Shown here piece by piece: positions 1 to 8,234 of a stretch of DNA of 9,858 nt. Each line of letters starts with the position of its first letter. The stretch's first letter is position 1. Source of the stretch: Actinomycetes bacterium (GTDB lineage: Bacteria > Actinomycetota > Acidimicrobiia > Acidimicrobiales > RAAP-2); assembly GCA_021850345.1 (NCBI GenBank), contig JAJZMN010000036.1:1-9858 (forward strand), written 5' to 3'. The notes under the pieces are model-generated. The model had not been told where the DNA came from. It was given only the letters and a program-made list of their open reading frames with translations, and did no database searches. The position numbers were made by a program, and so were the translations under genes.

Positions 1-1
1 G

Positions 2-196
2 CGCGCCCGAGCGAGCGCCCGAGCGAGCGCCCGAGCGGTGGCGAACGCCCTGGAGCGACGAGCGGCGCGTGGCGCCGCGCCCCGGGTGGTCCTGCGCGCC
101 GTTCGGGCGCTGCGCGCGGCACGACGGGCCTGGCTGGAAAGCGGCTCTCCGACGTCGCCGGCGCCACCGGTTGCCCCTCCCCGGGACGTCCGCTAG
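2..196 (+). other. Possible 3' end of an unidentified upstream gene
   Basis: The frame beginning at base 2 is open from the window edge to a TAG at 194-196. It encodes an Ala/Arg-rich stretch ending in a Pro-rich tail. Third positions are mostly G/C, but so are those of the other frames here, so coding cannot be established. The frame beginning at base 3 is also open and runs into groES. In many actinobacteria tsaD lies upstream of groES, but this short tail does not look like a TsaD C-terminus to me. If it is coding, its stop falls inside the groES promoter. I do not recognise the product. Confidence 0.2.
3..38. repeat. Three-copy 12-bp tandem repeat
   Basis: The unit GCGCCCGAGCGA occurs at 3-14 and 15-26, and again at 27-38 with a final A-to-G change. 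Its length is a multiple of three, so it would add four residues per copy in any reading frame. That fits either the low-complexity tail of an upstream gene or replication slippage in GC-rich DNA. The array may continue to the left of the window. Confidence 0.85.
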
Positions 197-199
197 CAT
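171..199 (+). promoter_or_regulatory. groES promoter, -35 TTGCCC and -10 TAGCAT
   Basis: TTGCCC at 171-176 and TAGCAT at 194-199 are separated by exactly 17 bp. The -10 fits the TAnnnT pattern of the housekeeping sigma factor in actinobacteria. The predicted transcription start is near 205-207, inside the CIRCE operator that begins at 199, which is the usual arrangement for HrcA repression of groES. Assignment is by pattern only. Confidence 0.6.
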
Positions 200-225
200 T
201 AGCACTCGCAAGGTTCGAGTGCCAA
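199..225 (+). promoter_or_regulatory. CIRCE operator (HrcA binding site)
   Basis: The left arm TTAGCACTC (199-207), a 9-bp spacer (208-216) and the right arm GAGTGCCAA (217-225) match the CIRCE consensus TTAGCACTC-N9-GAGTGCTAA with a single T-to-C change in the right arm. In bacteria with this element, the HrcA repressor binds it and heat shock relieves repression of groESL. It overlaps the last base of the -10 element and covers the predicted transcription start. No second CIRCE is seen before groEL. Confidence 0.95.
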
Positions 226-235
226 CAAGTGCCAA
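218..235 (+). repeat. Direct repeat AGTGCCAA of the CIRCE right arm
   Basis: AGTGCCAA is present at 218-225 (in the CIRCE right arm) and again at 228-235, a 10-bp period. The second copy runs directly into the groES Shine-Dalgarno sequence: AAGGAGG at 234-240 shares the final AA. Confidence 0.8.
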
Positions 236-248
236 GGAGGCCGCTTCC

Positions 249-525
249 ATGAAGCTCCACCCTCTCGATGACCGGATCGTCGTCCGGCCGGGCGAGTCCG
301 AGGAGACCACCGCGTCGGGGCTGGTCATTCCAGACACCGCCAAGGAGAAGCCCCAGCAGGGCGAGGTGCTCGCGGTCGGCCCCGGCCGTCGTGCCGAGAA
401 CACCGGCGAGATCATCCCCCTCGACGTGAAGGTCGGCGACACCGTCGTCTACTCGAAGTACGGCGGCACCGAGATCACCGTCGACGGCGAGGACCTGCTC
501 ATCCTCTCCGGTCGTGACGTCCTCG

Positions 526-542
<17 letters not shown>
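249..542 (+). CDS. groES: Co-chaperonin GroES (Cpn10)
   Basis: The 97-residue product is the heptameric lid of the cytosolic GroEL chaperonin. It caps the folding chamber in an ATP-dependent cycle. The sequence matches the family from end to end: an N-terminal [10 protein letters not shown] strand, the mobile loop that contacts GroEL (about residues 17-33, with TTASGLVIP), the [10 protein letters not shown] strand, the [17 protein letters not shown] core and the closing [12 protein letters not shown]. The ATG at 249 is chosen because AAGGAGG (234-240) lies 8 nt upstream and it gives the standard length. The frame stays open 60 codons further upstream to an ATG at 69, but that extension would run through the promoter and CIRCE and matches nothing in the family. 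Expression is expected to be HrcA-controlled and heat-inducible. groEL follows after a 192-bp spacer. Confidence 0.98.
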
Positions 543-2378
<1,836 letters not shown>

Positions 2379-2385
2379 TGACGCA

Positions 2386-3048
2386 GTGATCCCGCGGCCA
2401 TCCACGGTCGTGCCCGGTGGCCCTCCGCCATGGCGACCGCGGCGCGGGATCTCGCTCGACGTGGTCGTCGAGGCGATGGGGCGGTCCGGCAGGCTCCTGC
2501 CCGCCGGGCCGCCATCTTCGCCCGTCGCGGTGCCCGTGGCGGCACCCGGCGCAGCGGCCGCCACGCCGTCCGCGGTGCTCGTCGCGCTCTTCGAAGAAGA
2601 CGGCGAAGCCAGGGTGCTGCTCACCCGGCGCTCGGTCACGCTGCGCACGCATCGCGGCCAAGTGAGCTTTCCGGGCGGCCGCATCGAGGCAGACGAGGAC
2701 CCGGTCGCGGCCGCGTTGCGCGAGGCGTTCGAAGAGATCGGGCTCGACCCCGCCGTGCCGCGCCCGCTCGCCCTGCTCGCTCCTGCCTCGGCGTTCGCCT
2801 CCGGGACGCCCATCACGCCGATCGTGGCGACCATCGACCGGCGTCCCCACGTCGTTGCCAATCCCGCAGAGGTGGCGAGGGTCTTCGACGTCTCGCTCGC
2901 GGAGCTTGCCGCGGCGTTCACGGAGGAGCTGTGGAGCGAGCCGGGACTCCCCACGTTCCCCATGTACTTCTTCGAGGTGGCGGGCGAGACCGTCTGGGGC
3001 GCGACCGCCCGCATGCTGGTCGACCTCCTCACCGTGGTCCTCGTGTGA
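2386..3048 (+). CDS. Nudix hydrolase, CoA pyrophosphatase type
   Basis: The 220-residue product carries a perfect Nudix box at residues 98-120: Gly98, Glu104, then REAFEEIGL, matching Gx5Ex7REUxEExGU. Just before it, about 78-98, is LLTRRS...LRTHRGQVSFPGG, which matches the extra signature of CoA pyrophosphatases (NudL/NUDT7 type). The late segment ETVWGATARMLVDLL (201-215) also fits that subfamily. Known members cleave CoA or acyl-CoA to 3',5'-ADP and phosphopantetheine using Mg or Mn. That substrate is inferred from motifs here. The first 60 residues are Pro/Ala-rich and poorly conserved. The GTG at 2386 lies 7 nt after the groEL stop with no clear Shine-Dalgarno sequence, which suggests coupled translation. 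An ATG at 2476 is a possible shorter start. No signal peptide or membrane segment is seen. Confidence 0.88.
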   Translation: MIPRPSTVVPGGPPPWRPRRGISLDVVVEAMGRSGRLLPAGPPSSPVAVPVAAPGAAAATPSAVLVALFEEDGEARVLLTRRSVTLRTHRGQVSFPGGRIEADEDPVAAALREAFEEIGLDPAVPRPLALLAPASAFASGTPITPIVATIDRRPHVVANPAEVARVFDVSLAELAAAFTEELWSEPGLPTFPMYFFEVAGETVWGATARMLVDLLTVVLV

Positions 3049-3154
3049 TCCTCGCCCCGGGCTGCGCCGTTGCATCTGGCTCGGGCGGCTCGCACGGCGC
3101 GTTCGTCGCCACGACACCGTCGTCGGCGGGCATCGGCGACGCACATGCGCCCGG

Positions 3155-3160
3155 TACAGT
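3155..3160 (+). promoter_or_regulatory. Candidate -10 element TACAGT before guaB3
   Basis: GGTACAGT fits the actinobacterial TAnnnT -10 pattern and lies 30 nt before the guaB3 start codon, inside the 141-bp gap after the Nudix gene. No convincing -35 is found 16-18 bp upstream. This is the longest gap between genes downstream of groEL, so an independent promoter here is plausible. The evidence is weak. Confidence 0.3.
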
Positions 3161-3189
3161 GGGGCGAGCACGACCGCTGGAGGGTCCCT

Positions 3190-4353
3190 GTGGCAGACAT
3201 CGAGATCGGAATCTTCAAGTCGGGGCGCCGGGCCTACGGGTTCGACGACATCGCCATCGTCCCGAGCAGGCGTACCCGGGACCCCGAGGACGTCGACATC
3301 TCCTGGGAGATCGATGCGTACCGCTTCGGCCTGCCCATGCTCGGTTCCGCGATGGACGGAGTGACGAGCCCGGCGACCGCGATCGAGATGGGGCGTCTGG
3401 GTGGCCTCGGCGTGCTGAACCTCGAGGGCCTCTGGACGCGTTATGAGGACCCGATGCCGTTGTTCGACGAGATCCGCGAGCTCGACGACGACAAGGCGAC
3501 GCCGCGGATGCAGCAGATGTACCAAGAGCCGGTGAAGCTCGAGCTCGTCACCGAGCGCATCAGGGAGATGAAGGCGGCGGGCATCACGACGGCTGCGTCC
3601 ATCACCCCCCAGCGCACCGAGGAGCTGGCGCCAGCGTGCCTTGCGGCCGAGCTCGACATCCTCGTGATCCAAGGCACCGTCGTCTCCGCCGAGCACGTGT
3701 CAAAGACCGTCGAGCCGTTGAACCTCAAGCGCTTCATCCGAGAGTTCGAGATCCCCGTCATCGTGGGCGGCTGTGCCTCGTACCAGGCCGGGCTCCACCT
3801 CATGCGCACCGGCGCCGTCGGCGTGCTCGTGGGCGTCGGACCGGGCAACGCCTGCACCACCCGTGGCGTGCTCGGGCTCGGAGTGCCCCAGGCGACCGCC
3901 ATCGCGGACGTGGCCGGGGCGCGCATGCGCCACCTCGACGAGACCGGCGTCTACGTCCATGTGATCGCCGATGGCGGGATGTCCAAGGGGGGTGACGTCG
4001 CCAAGGCGATCACGTGCGGCGCGGACGCCGTCATGCTCGGCTCGCCGCTCTCCTCCGCCGTCGAGGCGCCAGCTCGCGGCTTCCATTGGGGCATGGCGAC
4101 CTTCCATCCGACGCTGCCGCGCGGGACGCGGGTGCGTACCGGGGTGCGAGGGACGCTCGAAGAGATCCTGCTCGGCCCCGCCCACGAGAACGACGGTCGG
4201 ATGAACCTGTTCGGGGCGCTGCGGACCTCCATGGCGACGTGCGGGTACGAGACGGTCAAGGAGTTCCAGAAGGCAGAGGTCATGGTGGCCCCCTCCCTGC
4301 AGACCGAGGGCAAGCAGCTCCAGCGGTCCCAGGGCGTGGGCATGGGGCACTGA
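3190..4353 (+). CDS. guaB3: GuaB3-family IMP dehydrogenase-related protein
   Basis: The 387-residue cytosolic protein is a TIM-barrel member of the IMP dehydrogenase/GMP reductase superfamily, which interconverts IMP, XMP or GMP with NAD(P). Key features are the N-terminal FDDIAIVPSRRTRDPEDVDI, SAMDGVTSPATAIEMGRLGG (53-72), the catalytic loop GVGPGNACTTR (215-225) with Cys222, the phosphate-binding DGGMSKGGDVAKAI (261-274) and a short C-terminal flap. There is no CBS (Bateman) domain insertion, which separates it from ordinary GuaB and fits the GuaB3 subfamily common in actinobacteria and cyanobacteria. Whether members act as IMP dehydrogenase or otherwise cannot be settled from sequence. The GTG at 3190 is chosen because GGAGGG (3179-3184) lies 5 nt upstream. 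Upstream in-frame codons (ATG 3145, TTG 3070) would add an Arg-rich, non-conserved extension. Its TGA overlaps the next gene's start. Confidence 0.92.
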   Translation: MADIEIGIFKSGRRAYGFDDIAIVPSRRTRDPEDVDISWEIDAYRFGLPMLGSAMDGVTSPATAIEMGRLGGLGVLNLEGLWTRYEDPMPLFDEIRELDDDKATPRMQQMYQEPVKLELVTERIREMKAAGITTAASITPQRTEELAPACLAAELDILVIQGTVVSAEHVSKTVEPLNLKRFIREFEIPVIVGGCASYQAGLHLMRTGAVGVLVGVGPGNACTTRGVLGLGVPQATAIADVAGARMRHLDETGVYVHVIADGGMSKGGDVAKAITCGADAVMLGSPLSSAVEAPARGFHWGMATFHPTLPRGTRVRTGVRGTLEEILLGPAHENDGRMNLFGALRTSMATCGYETVKEFQKAEVMVAPSLQTEGKQLQRSQGVGMGH

Positions 4354-6605
4354 CACCGCTCGACGCCCTCGTCGCCGACCTCAATCCCGCGCAGCGCGCC
4401 GCCGTCGAGCACCGCGGCGGGCCGTTGCTCGTCGTCGCCGGGGCGGGCTCCGGCAAGACCAGGGTCCTCACCAGACGTATCGCGCACCTTCTCGCCACCG
4501 GCGACGTCGCGCCGTGGGAGATCCTGGCCATCACCTTCACGAACAAGGCGGCCGGCGAGATGCGCTCACGCGTCGTCGACCTCGTCGGGCCGCGCGCCGA
4601 GCGCATGTGGGTGTCGACGTTCCACTCGGCGTGCCTCAGGATGCTCCGCGCGCACGCGGAGCGCGTCGGCTACCAGCCCGGGTTCAGCGTCTATGACGAC
4701 GGGGATTCCCGGCGCCTGATCGAGCTCGTCGAAGCCGAGCTCGGCGTGGACACCAAGCGCCTCCCTGCGCGAAGCGTCGCCGCGGTGATCGGCCAGGCGA
4801 AGGCAGAGCTGGTCGACGCGGCCACCTTCAAAGAGGACGCCTCGTTCGGGGCGGACCCCTATCGCAAGCGGATCGCAGATGTCTACGTCGAGTACCAGCG
4901 CCGCCTGCGCGCGGCGAACGCCATGGACTTCGACGACCTGCTCTTCCAGGCGGTCGTCCTGCTGCGCAGCGTGGGGGACGTCGCGGCCGCCTACCAAGAG
5001 CGCTTCCGTCACGTGCTCGTCGACGAGTACCAGGACACGAACCACGCCCAGCACGAGCTCGTGCGCCTGCTCGCAGCCGCCCACGGCAATGTGACGGTCG
5101 TCGGCGACTCCGACCAGTCCGTCTATCGCTGGCGAGGTGCGGACATCACGAACATCTTGGAGTTCGAGGAGTCGTTCCCCCACGCCACGACCATCTTGTT
5201 GGAGCAGAACTACCGCTCCACCCAGACCATCCTCGACGCCGCCAACGCAGTGATCGCCAACAACATGGGGCGGCGCCCGAAGCGCCTGTTCACCGAAGGC
5301 GACCAGGGCGAGCGCATCTGCATCTACCGCGCCGAGGACGAGCACGACGAGGCGTCGTTCGTGGGGAGCGAGATCCTGCGCCTGCGCAGCGCCGAAGGGG
5401 TCGCCTACGGCGAGGTCGCCATCTTCTACCGGACCAACGCCCAGAGCCGCGTGGTCGAAGAGGCCCTCGTGCGCCAGGGCATCGCCTACAAGGTGATCGG
5501 CGGCACGCGTTTCTACGATCGCCGGGAGATCCGAGACCTGCTCGCGTACCTGCGCCTCATCGCCAATCCCGACGACGAGATGTCCTTGCGCCGCGTGGTG
5601 AACGTGCCCAAGCGCGGGATCGGCGCGACCTCGGTCCTCCGGCTCTCCGCCGCGGCGATCGCACGCGGGGTGAGCATGGGGCGGGTCCTGGGTGACGCGG
5701 CGGAGGCCGGGCTCAGCGGCAAGGCGCTGAAGGGCGCGCAAGAGCTCGCCGCGCTGCTCGTCGAGCTGCGTGCCGCCGCGGCCTCGATGCCGCCCGGTGA
5801 GCTGGTCGAGCTGGTCGCCAAGCGCTCGGGCTATCTCGACGAGCTCGCTGCAGCGCGCACCCACGAGGCCGAGGGCCGGATCGAGAACATCGCCGAGCTC
5901 TCGACCGTGGCGCACGAGTACGAGACGCTCACCGAGCTGTTGGAGACCGTCGCGCTCGTGGCGGACTCCGACGAGCTCGAGCCCGACGGGGCGCGCGTGT
6001 CGCTCATGACCCTGCACACGGCCAAGGGGCTCGAGTTCCCCGCGGTGTTCCTGATCGGGATGGAAGACGGGATCTTCCCGCACTCCCGCACGCTCGGCGA
6101 GCCCGCCGAGCTCGAGGAGGAGCGGCGGCTGTGCTACGTGGGCATCACGCGGGCCCGGCGCTTCTTGTACCTCTCGCACGCCTGGACGCGCACCTTGTGG
6201 GGGCGCACCGCGCCGGGCATGCCGAGCCGCTTCCTCGCCGAGGTACCCGAGGCCCTCGTGCGCGAGGTGGGGGGCGGGCTGGTCTTCGGCGCCGGGGGAG
6301 GACCCGGCGCCGTCGGTCGCGCGACAGGTGGCCGCGCGACCGCCGGCCGTCCGAACGGTGGCGGCGTGACCGCTGGGGCCGCGACCGGTGGCCGTCCGAC
6401 GGGGAGGGGCGCCGAACGGACCACCACCGGCGCCGAGCACCTCGGGCTCGCACCGGGCGACGAGGTCGTCCACGAACGCTGGGGGCCGGGAGTCGTCCTG
6501 AGCGCCCGCGGCGAGGGGGACATGGCGCAGGCGACCGTCCGGTTCGGCTCGGTGGGCGACAAGCGGCTGCTCCTGTGCGTCTCGCCACTTCGCCGGGTGC
6601 GATGA
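4350..6605 (+). CDS. pcrA: ATP-dependent DNA helicase PcrA/UvrD (SF1A)
   Basis: This 3'-to-5' superfamily 1 helicase acts in nucleotide excision repair and in clearing proteins from DNA. The 751-residue product has NPAQRAAV (12-19, Q motif), Walker A GAGSGKT (31-37), motif Ia ITFTNKAAGEM (61-71), Walker B VLVDEYQDT (222-230), motif III VVGDSDQSVYRWRG (250-263), motif IV LEQNYRS (284-290), motif V VSLMTLHTAKGLEFP (550-564) and motif VI RLCYVGITRAR (592-602). A Gly/Thr/Arg linker (about 640-692) leads to a C-terminal Tudor-like domain (GDEVVHERWGPGVVLS...), which binds RNA polymerase in PcrA. No ATG, GTG or TTG lies near the conserved N-terminus. The best start is CTG 4350, giving MTPLDALVADLNPAQR, and CTGA overlaps the guaB3 stop. 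Other in-frame starts lie over 100 nt back inside guaB3 or too far into the helicase core. The family call is certain; the exact start is not. Confidence 0.95.
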   Translation: MTPLDALVADLNPAQRAAVEHRGGPLLVVAGAGSGKTRVLTRRIAHLLATGDVAPWEILAITFTNKAAGEMRSRVVDLVGPRAERMWVSTFHSACLRMLRAHAERVGYQPGFSVYDDGDSRRLIELVEAELGVDTKRLPARSVAAVIGQAKAELVDAATFKEDASFGADPYRKRIADVYVEYQRRLRAANAMDFDDLLFQAVVLLRSVGDVAAAYQERFRHVLVDEYQDTNHAQHELVRLLAAAHGNVTVVGDSDQSVYRWRGADITNILEFEESFPHATTILLEQNYRSTQTILDAANAVIANNMGRRPKRLFTEGDQGERICIYRAEDEHDEASFVGSEILRLRSAEGVAYGEVAIFYRTNAQSRVVEEALVRQGIAYKVIGGTRFYDRREIRDLLAYLRLIANPDDEMSLRRVVNVPKRGIGATSVLRLSAAAIARGVSMGRVLGDAAEAGLSGKALKGAQELAALLVELRAAAASMPPGELVELVAKRSGYLDELAAARTHEAEGRIENIAELSTVAHEYETLTELLETVALVADSDELEPDGARVSLMTLHTAKGLEFPAVFLIGMEDGIFPHSRTLGEPAELEEERRLCYVGITRARRFLYLSHAWTRTLWGRTAPGMPSRFLAEVPEALVREVGGGLVFGAGGGPGAVGRATGGRATAGRPNGGGVTAGAATGGRPTGRGAERTTTGAEHLGLAPGDEVVHERWGPGVVLSARGEGDMAQATVRFGSVGDKRLLLCVSPLRRVR
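6288..6311 (+). repeat. Strong hairpin inside the helicase linker
   Basis: GGCGCCGGG (6288-6296) and CCCGGCGCC (6303-6311) form a perfect 9-bp G/C stem around the 6-nt loop GGAGGA. It lies in the coding region for the poorly conserved linker. No T run follows, so it is not a standard terminator. Confidence 0.6.
6315..6410 (+). repeat. Degenerate Gly-Arg-Ala-Thr repeats in the helicase linker
   Basis: Residues 656-687 of the helicase are built from variants of GRATG, GRATA, GRPNG, GAATG and GRPTG. The DNA shows imperfect 15-bp-period copies such as GCGAC(A/C)GGTGGCCG. This is the expected disordered link between the motor domains and the C-terminal Tudor-like domain, apparently expanded by repeat growth. 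Confidence 0.6.
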
Positions 6606-6613
6606 CCCCCGCA

Positions 6614-6619
6614 TATCAT
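6614..6619 (+). promoter_or_regulatory. Candidate -10 TATCAT for a leaderless transcript
   Basis: TATCAT fits TAnnnT and ends 8 nt before the ATG at 6628. Transcription would then begin at or next to the start codon. The 22-nt gap after the helicase has no Shine-Dalgarno sequence, which is consistent with a leaderless mRNA, a common form in actinobacteria. The -35 is poor: TTCGCC at 6589-6594 has a 19-bp spacer. Confidence 0.35.
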
Positions 6620-6627
6620 CGCACCCA

Positions 6628-7044
6628 ATGATCCGTCCGTACCGCGTGGTCGTGGCCAAACCCGGGCTCGACGGCCACGACCGGGGCGCCAAGGTGATCG
6701 CACGGGCGCTTCGTGACGCGGGGTTCGAGGTGGTCTACACCGGGCTGCACCAGACGCCCGCACAGGTCGCCCACACCGTCGTCGAGGAGGACGCCGATGC
6801 CCTCGGCCTGTCACTTCTCTCGGGCGCCCACCTCACCTTGGTGCCCAAGGTGCTCGACGAGCTCCGGCATGCGGGGCGAGACGACGTGCTCGTGCTGGTC
6901 GGGGGGATCATCCCCGAGGCGGACATCCCGGCCCTGAAGGAGCAGGGCATCGCCGAGGTGTTCACCCCCGGCGCGCCGCTCCCGACGGTCGGCAAATGGC
7001 TGGAAGAGGCACTGGACCGCCGCGAGGCGCACGACGCCGTCTGA
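6628..7044 (+). CDS. Stand-alone B12-binding subunit, methylmalonyl-CoA mutase type
   Basis: The 138-residue protein is a single cobalamin-binding domain equivalent to the C-terminal domain of methylmalonyl-CoA mutase. The signature DGHDRG (Asp15, His17, Gly20; DxHxxG) supplies the histidine that ligates cobalt in base-off B12. It is followed by GLSLLSGAHLTLVPKVLDEL (Ser62 and Leu64 of the SxL motif), LVGGIIPEADIPALKEQG with Gly92-Gly93, and the final FTPG loop. Such small subunits work with a separate large TIM-barrel subunit, which is not in this window. Partners could therefore be methylmalonyl-CoA mutase or a relative such as 2-hydroxyisobutyryl-CoA or ethylmalonyl-CoA mutase. The sucCD genes next door favour a succinyl-CoA product, as inference. 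ATG 6628 has no Shine-Dalgarno sequence; sucC starts 20 nt after its stop. Confidence 0.9.
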   Translation: MIRPYRVVVAKPGLDGHDRGAKVIARALRDAGFEVVYTGLHQTPAQVAHTVVEEDADALGLSLLSGAHLTLVPKVLDELRHAGRDDVLVLVGGIIPEADIPALKEQGIAEVFTPGAPLPTVGKWLEEALDRREAHDAV

Positions 7045-7064
7045 GCGCGGCAGAAGGGAATTCG

Positions 7065-8234
7065 ATGGACCTCTACGAATACCAGGGCAAGCAGTACTTC
7101 GCCCGTTTCGGCATCCCGGTGTCACCGGGCGGCGTCGCCGACACGGTCGACGAGGCCGTCGAGCGCGCCGAGCAGGCCGGCTACCCAGTGGTCGTGAAGG
7201 CCCAGGTGAAGGTGGGTGGGCGCGGGAAGGCGGGCGGCATCAAGCTCGCCAACGACGCCGACGAGGTCCGCCGCCACGCCGGCGCCATCTTGGGCATGGA
7301 CATCCGGGGTCACATCGTTCACCGGCTGTGGGTGGAGCACGCCTCGGACATCGCCAAGGAGTACTACGCCAGCTTCACGCTCGACCGCACGGCCAAGAAG
7401 CACCTCGGCATGCTGTCGGCCGAAGGCGGCGTCGAGATCGAAGAGGTCGCGGCGAACAACCCCGAGGCGATCGCCCGTCTGCACATCGACCCGCTGCGCG
7501 GGCTCGACGAGGACACGGCGCGGCGCTGGGTGGCCGACGCGCGCCTCGACGAGGAGGCACAGGCGCCCGCGGCCGCGCTCCTCGTCTCCCTCTACCGCTG
7601 CTTCGTCGAAGGGGACTGCGACCTGGCGGAGATCAACCCGCTGGTCCTCACCCCCGACGGTCGGGTCCACACCCTGGATGCCAAGGTCACCCTCGACGAC
7701 AACGCGAAGTTCCGTCACCCCGAGTGGGAGGAGTACGCCGCGACCGAGACCGAGGATCCGCGCGAGAAGATGGCCAAGGAGCGGGGCCTGAACTACATCG
7801 GGCTCTCGGGGGACGTCGGCATCATCGCCAACGGCGCCGGGCTCGCCATGAGCACGCTCGACGTCGTGACCCAGGTCGGCGGCAAGGCGGCCAACTTCCT
7901 CGACATCGGTGGCGGCGCGAACGCCGACGTGATGTCCGCCGCGCTCGAGGTCATCAATGCGGACCCCTCGGTGCGGGCGATCTTCGTGAACATCTTCGGC
8001 GGCATCACCCGGGTCGACGAGGTCGCCAAGGGCGTCATCGAGGCGCTCGGGCGGGTGGAGCTGCGCTCGCCGATCGTGCTGCGGCTCGACGGGACGAACG
8101 CAGAGGAGGGGCGCGCGTTGCTCGCCCCCCGGCTGTCGGACCGCCTCCTGGCGGCACCGACCATGTTGGAGGCCGCGCGCCAGGTGGTCGCGCTCGCGGC
8201 CGCCGGTGCCGACGCGAGCGAGGAGCGATCGTGA
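7065..8234 (+). CDS. sucC: Succinyl-CoA synthetase (ADP-forming) beta subunit
   Basis: The 389-residue subunit pairs with SucD to interconvert succinyl-CoA and succinate with formation of ATP or GTP in the TCA cycle. The N-terminal ATP-grasp domain starts MDLYEYQGKQYFARFGIPV and has VVVKAQVKVGGRGKAGGIKLA (43-63). EINPL (189-193) and LDAKVTLDDNA (204-214) supply metal and nucleotide contacts. The CoA-ligase domain shows NGAGLAMSTLD (256-266), NFLDIGGGA (278-285) and VNIFGGITR (308-316). Length is normal for the family. ATG 7065 is chosen from AGAAGGGA (7052-7059), 5 nt upstream, and from the conserved MDLYEYQ start. Nucleotide preference cannot be read with confidence. Its TGA overlaps the sucD GTG as GTGA, so the two are translationally coupled. 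Confidence 0.97.
   Translation: MDLYEYQGKQYFARFGIPVSPGGVADTVDEAVERAEQAGYPVVVKAQVKVGGRGKAGGIKLANDADEVRRHAGAILGMDIRGHIVHRLWVEHASDIAKEYYASFTLDRTAKKHLGMLSAEGGVEIEEVAANNPEAIARLHIDPLRGLDEDTARRWVADARLDEEAQAPAAALLVSLYRCFVEGDCDLAEINPLVLTPDGRVHTLDAKVTLDDNAKFRHPEWEEYAATETEDPREKMAKERGLNYIGLSGDVGIIANGAGLAMSTLDVVTQVGGKAANFLDIGGGANADVMSAALEVINADPSVRAIFVNIFGGITRVDEVAKGVIEALGRVELRSPIVLRLDGTNAEEGRALLAPRLSDRLLAAPTMLEAARQVVALAAAGADASEERS

Noticed and set aside
69..248. N-terminal extension of groES to ATG 69
   Set aside because: It would place promoter, CIRCE and Shine-Dalgarno inside the coding region, and the extra 60 residues are Arg/Pro-rich with no GroES counterpart.
3070..3189. Upstream in-frame starts for guaB3 (TTG 3070, ATG 3145)
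   Set aside because: They would add an Arg-rich, non-conserved extension. GTG 3190 has GGAGGG at 5 nt and matches the expected N-terminus.
2430..3446. Plus-strand 338-codon frame overlapping the Nudix gene and guaB3
   Set aside because: It is Arg-rich, motif-free and out of frame with two clear protein families that cover the same DNA.
4566..6692. Minus-strand open frame of 708 codons opposite the helicase
   Set aside because: The composition is that of the complement of PcrA codons with no recognisable motif, while all helicase motifs lie on the plus strand.
7041..7064. CTG 7041 as the sucC start, overlapping the previous stop
   Set aside because: ATG 7065 has AGAAGGGA 5 nt upstream and gives the conserved MDLYEYQ start of SucC, so the CTG is not needed.
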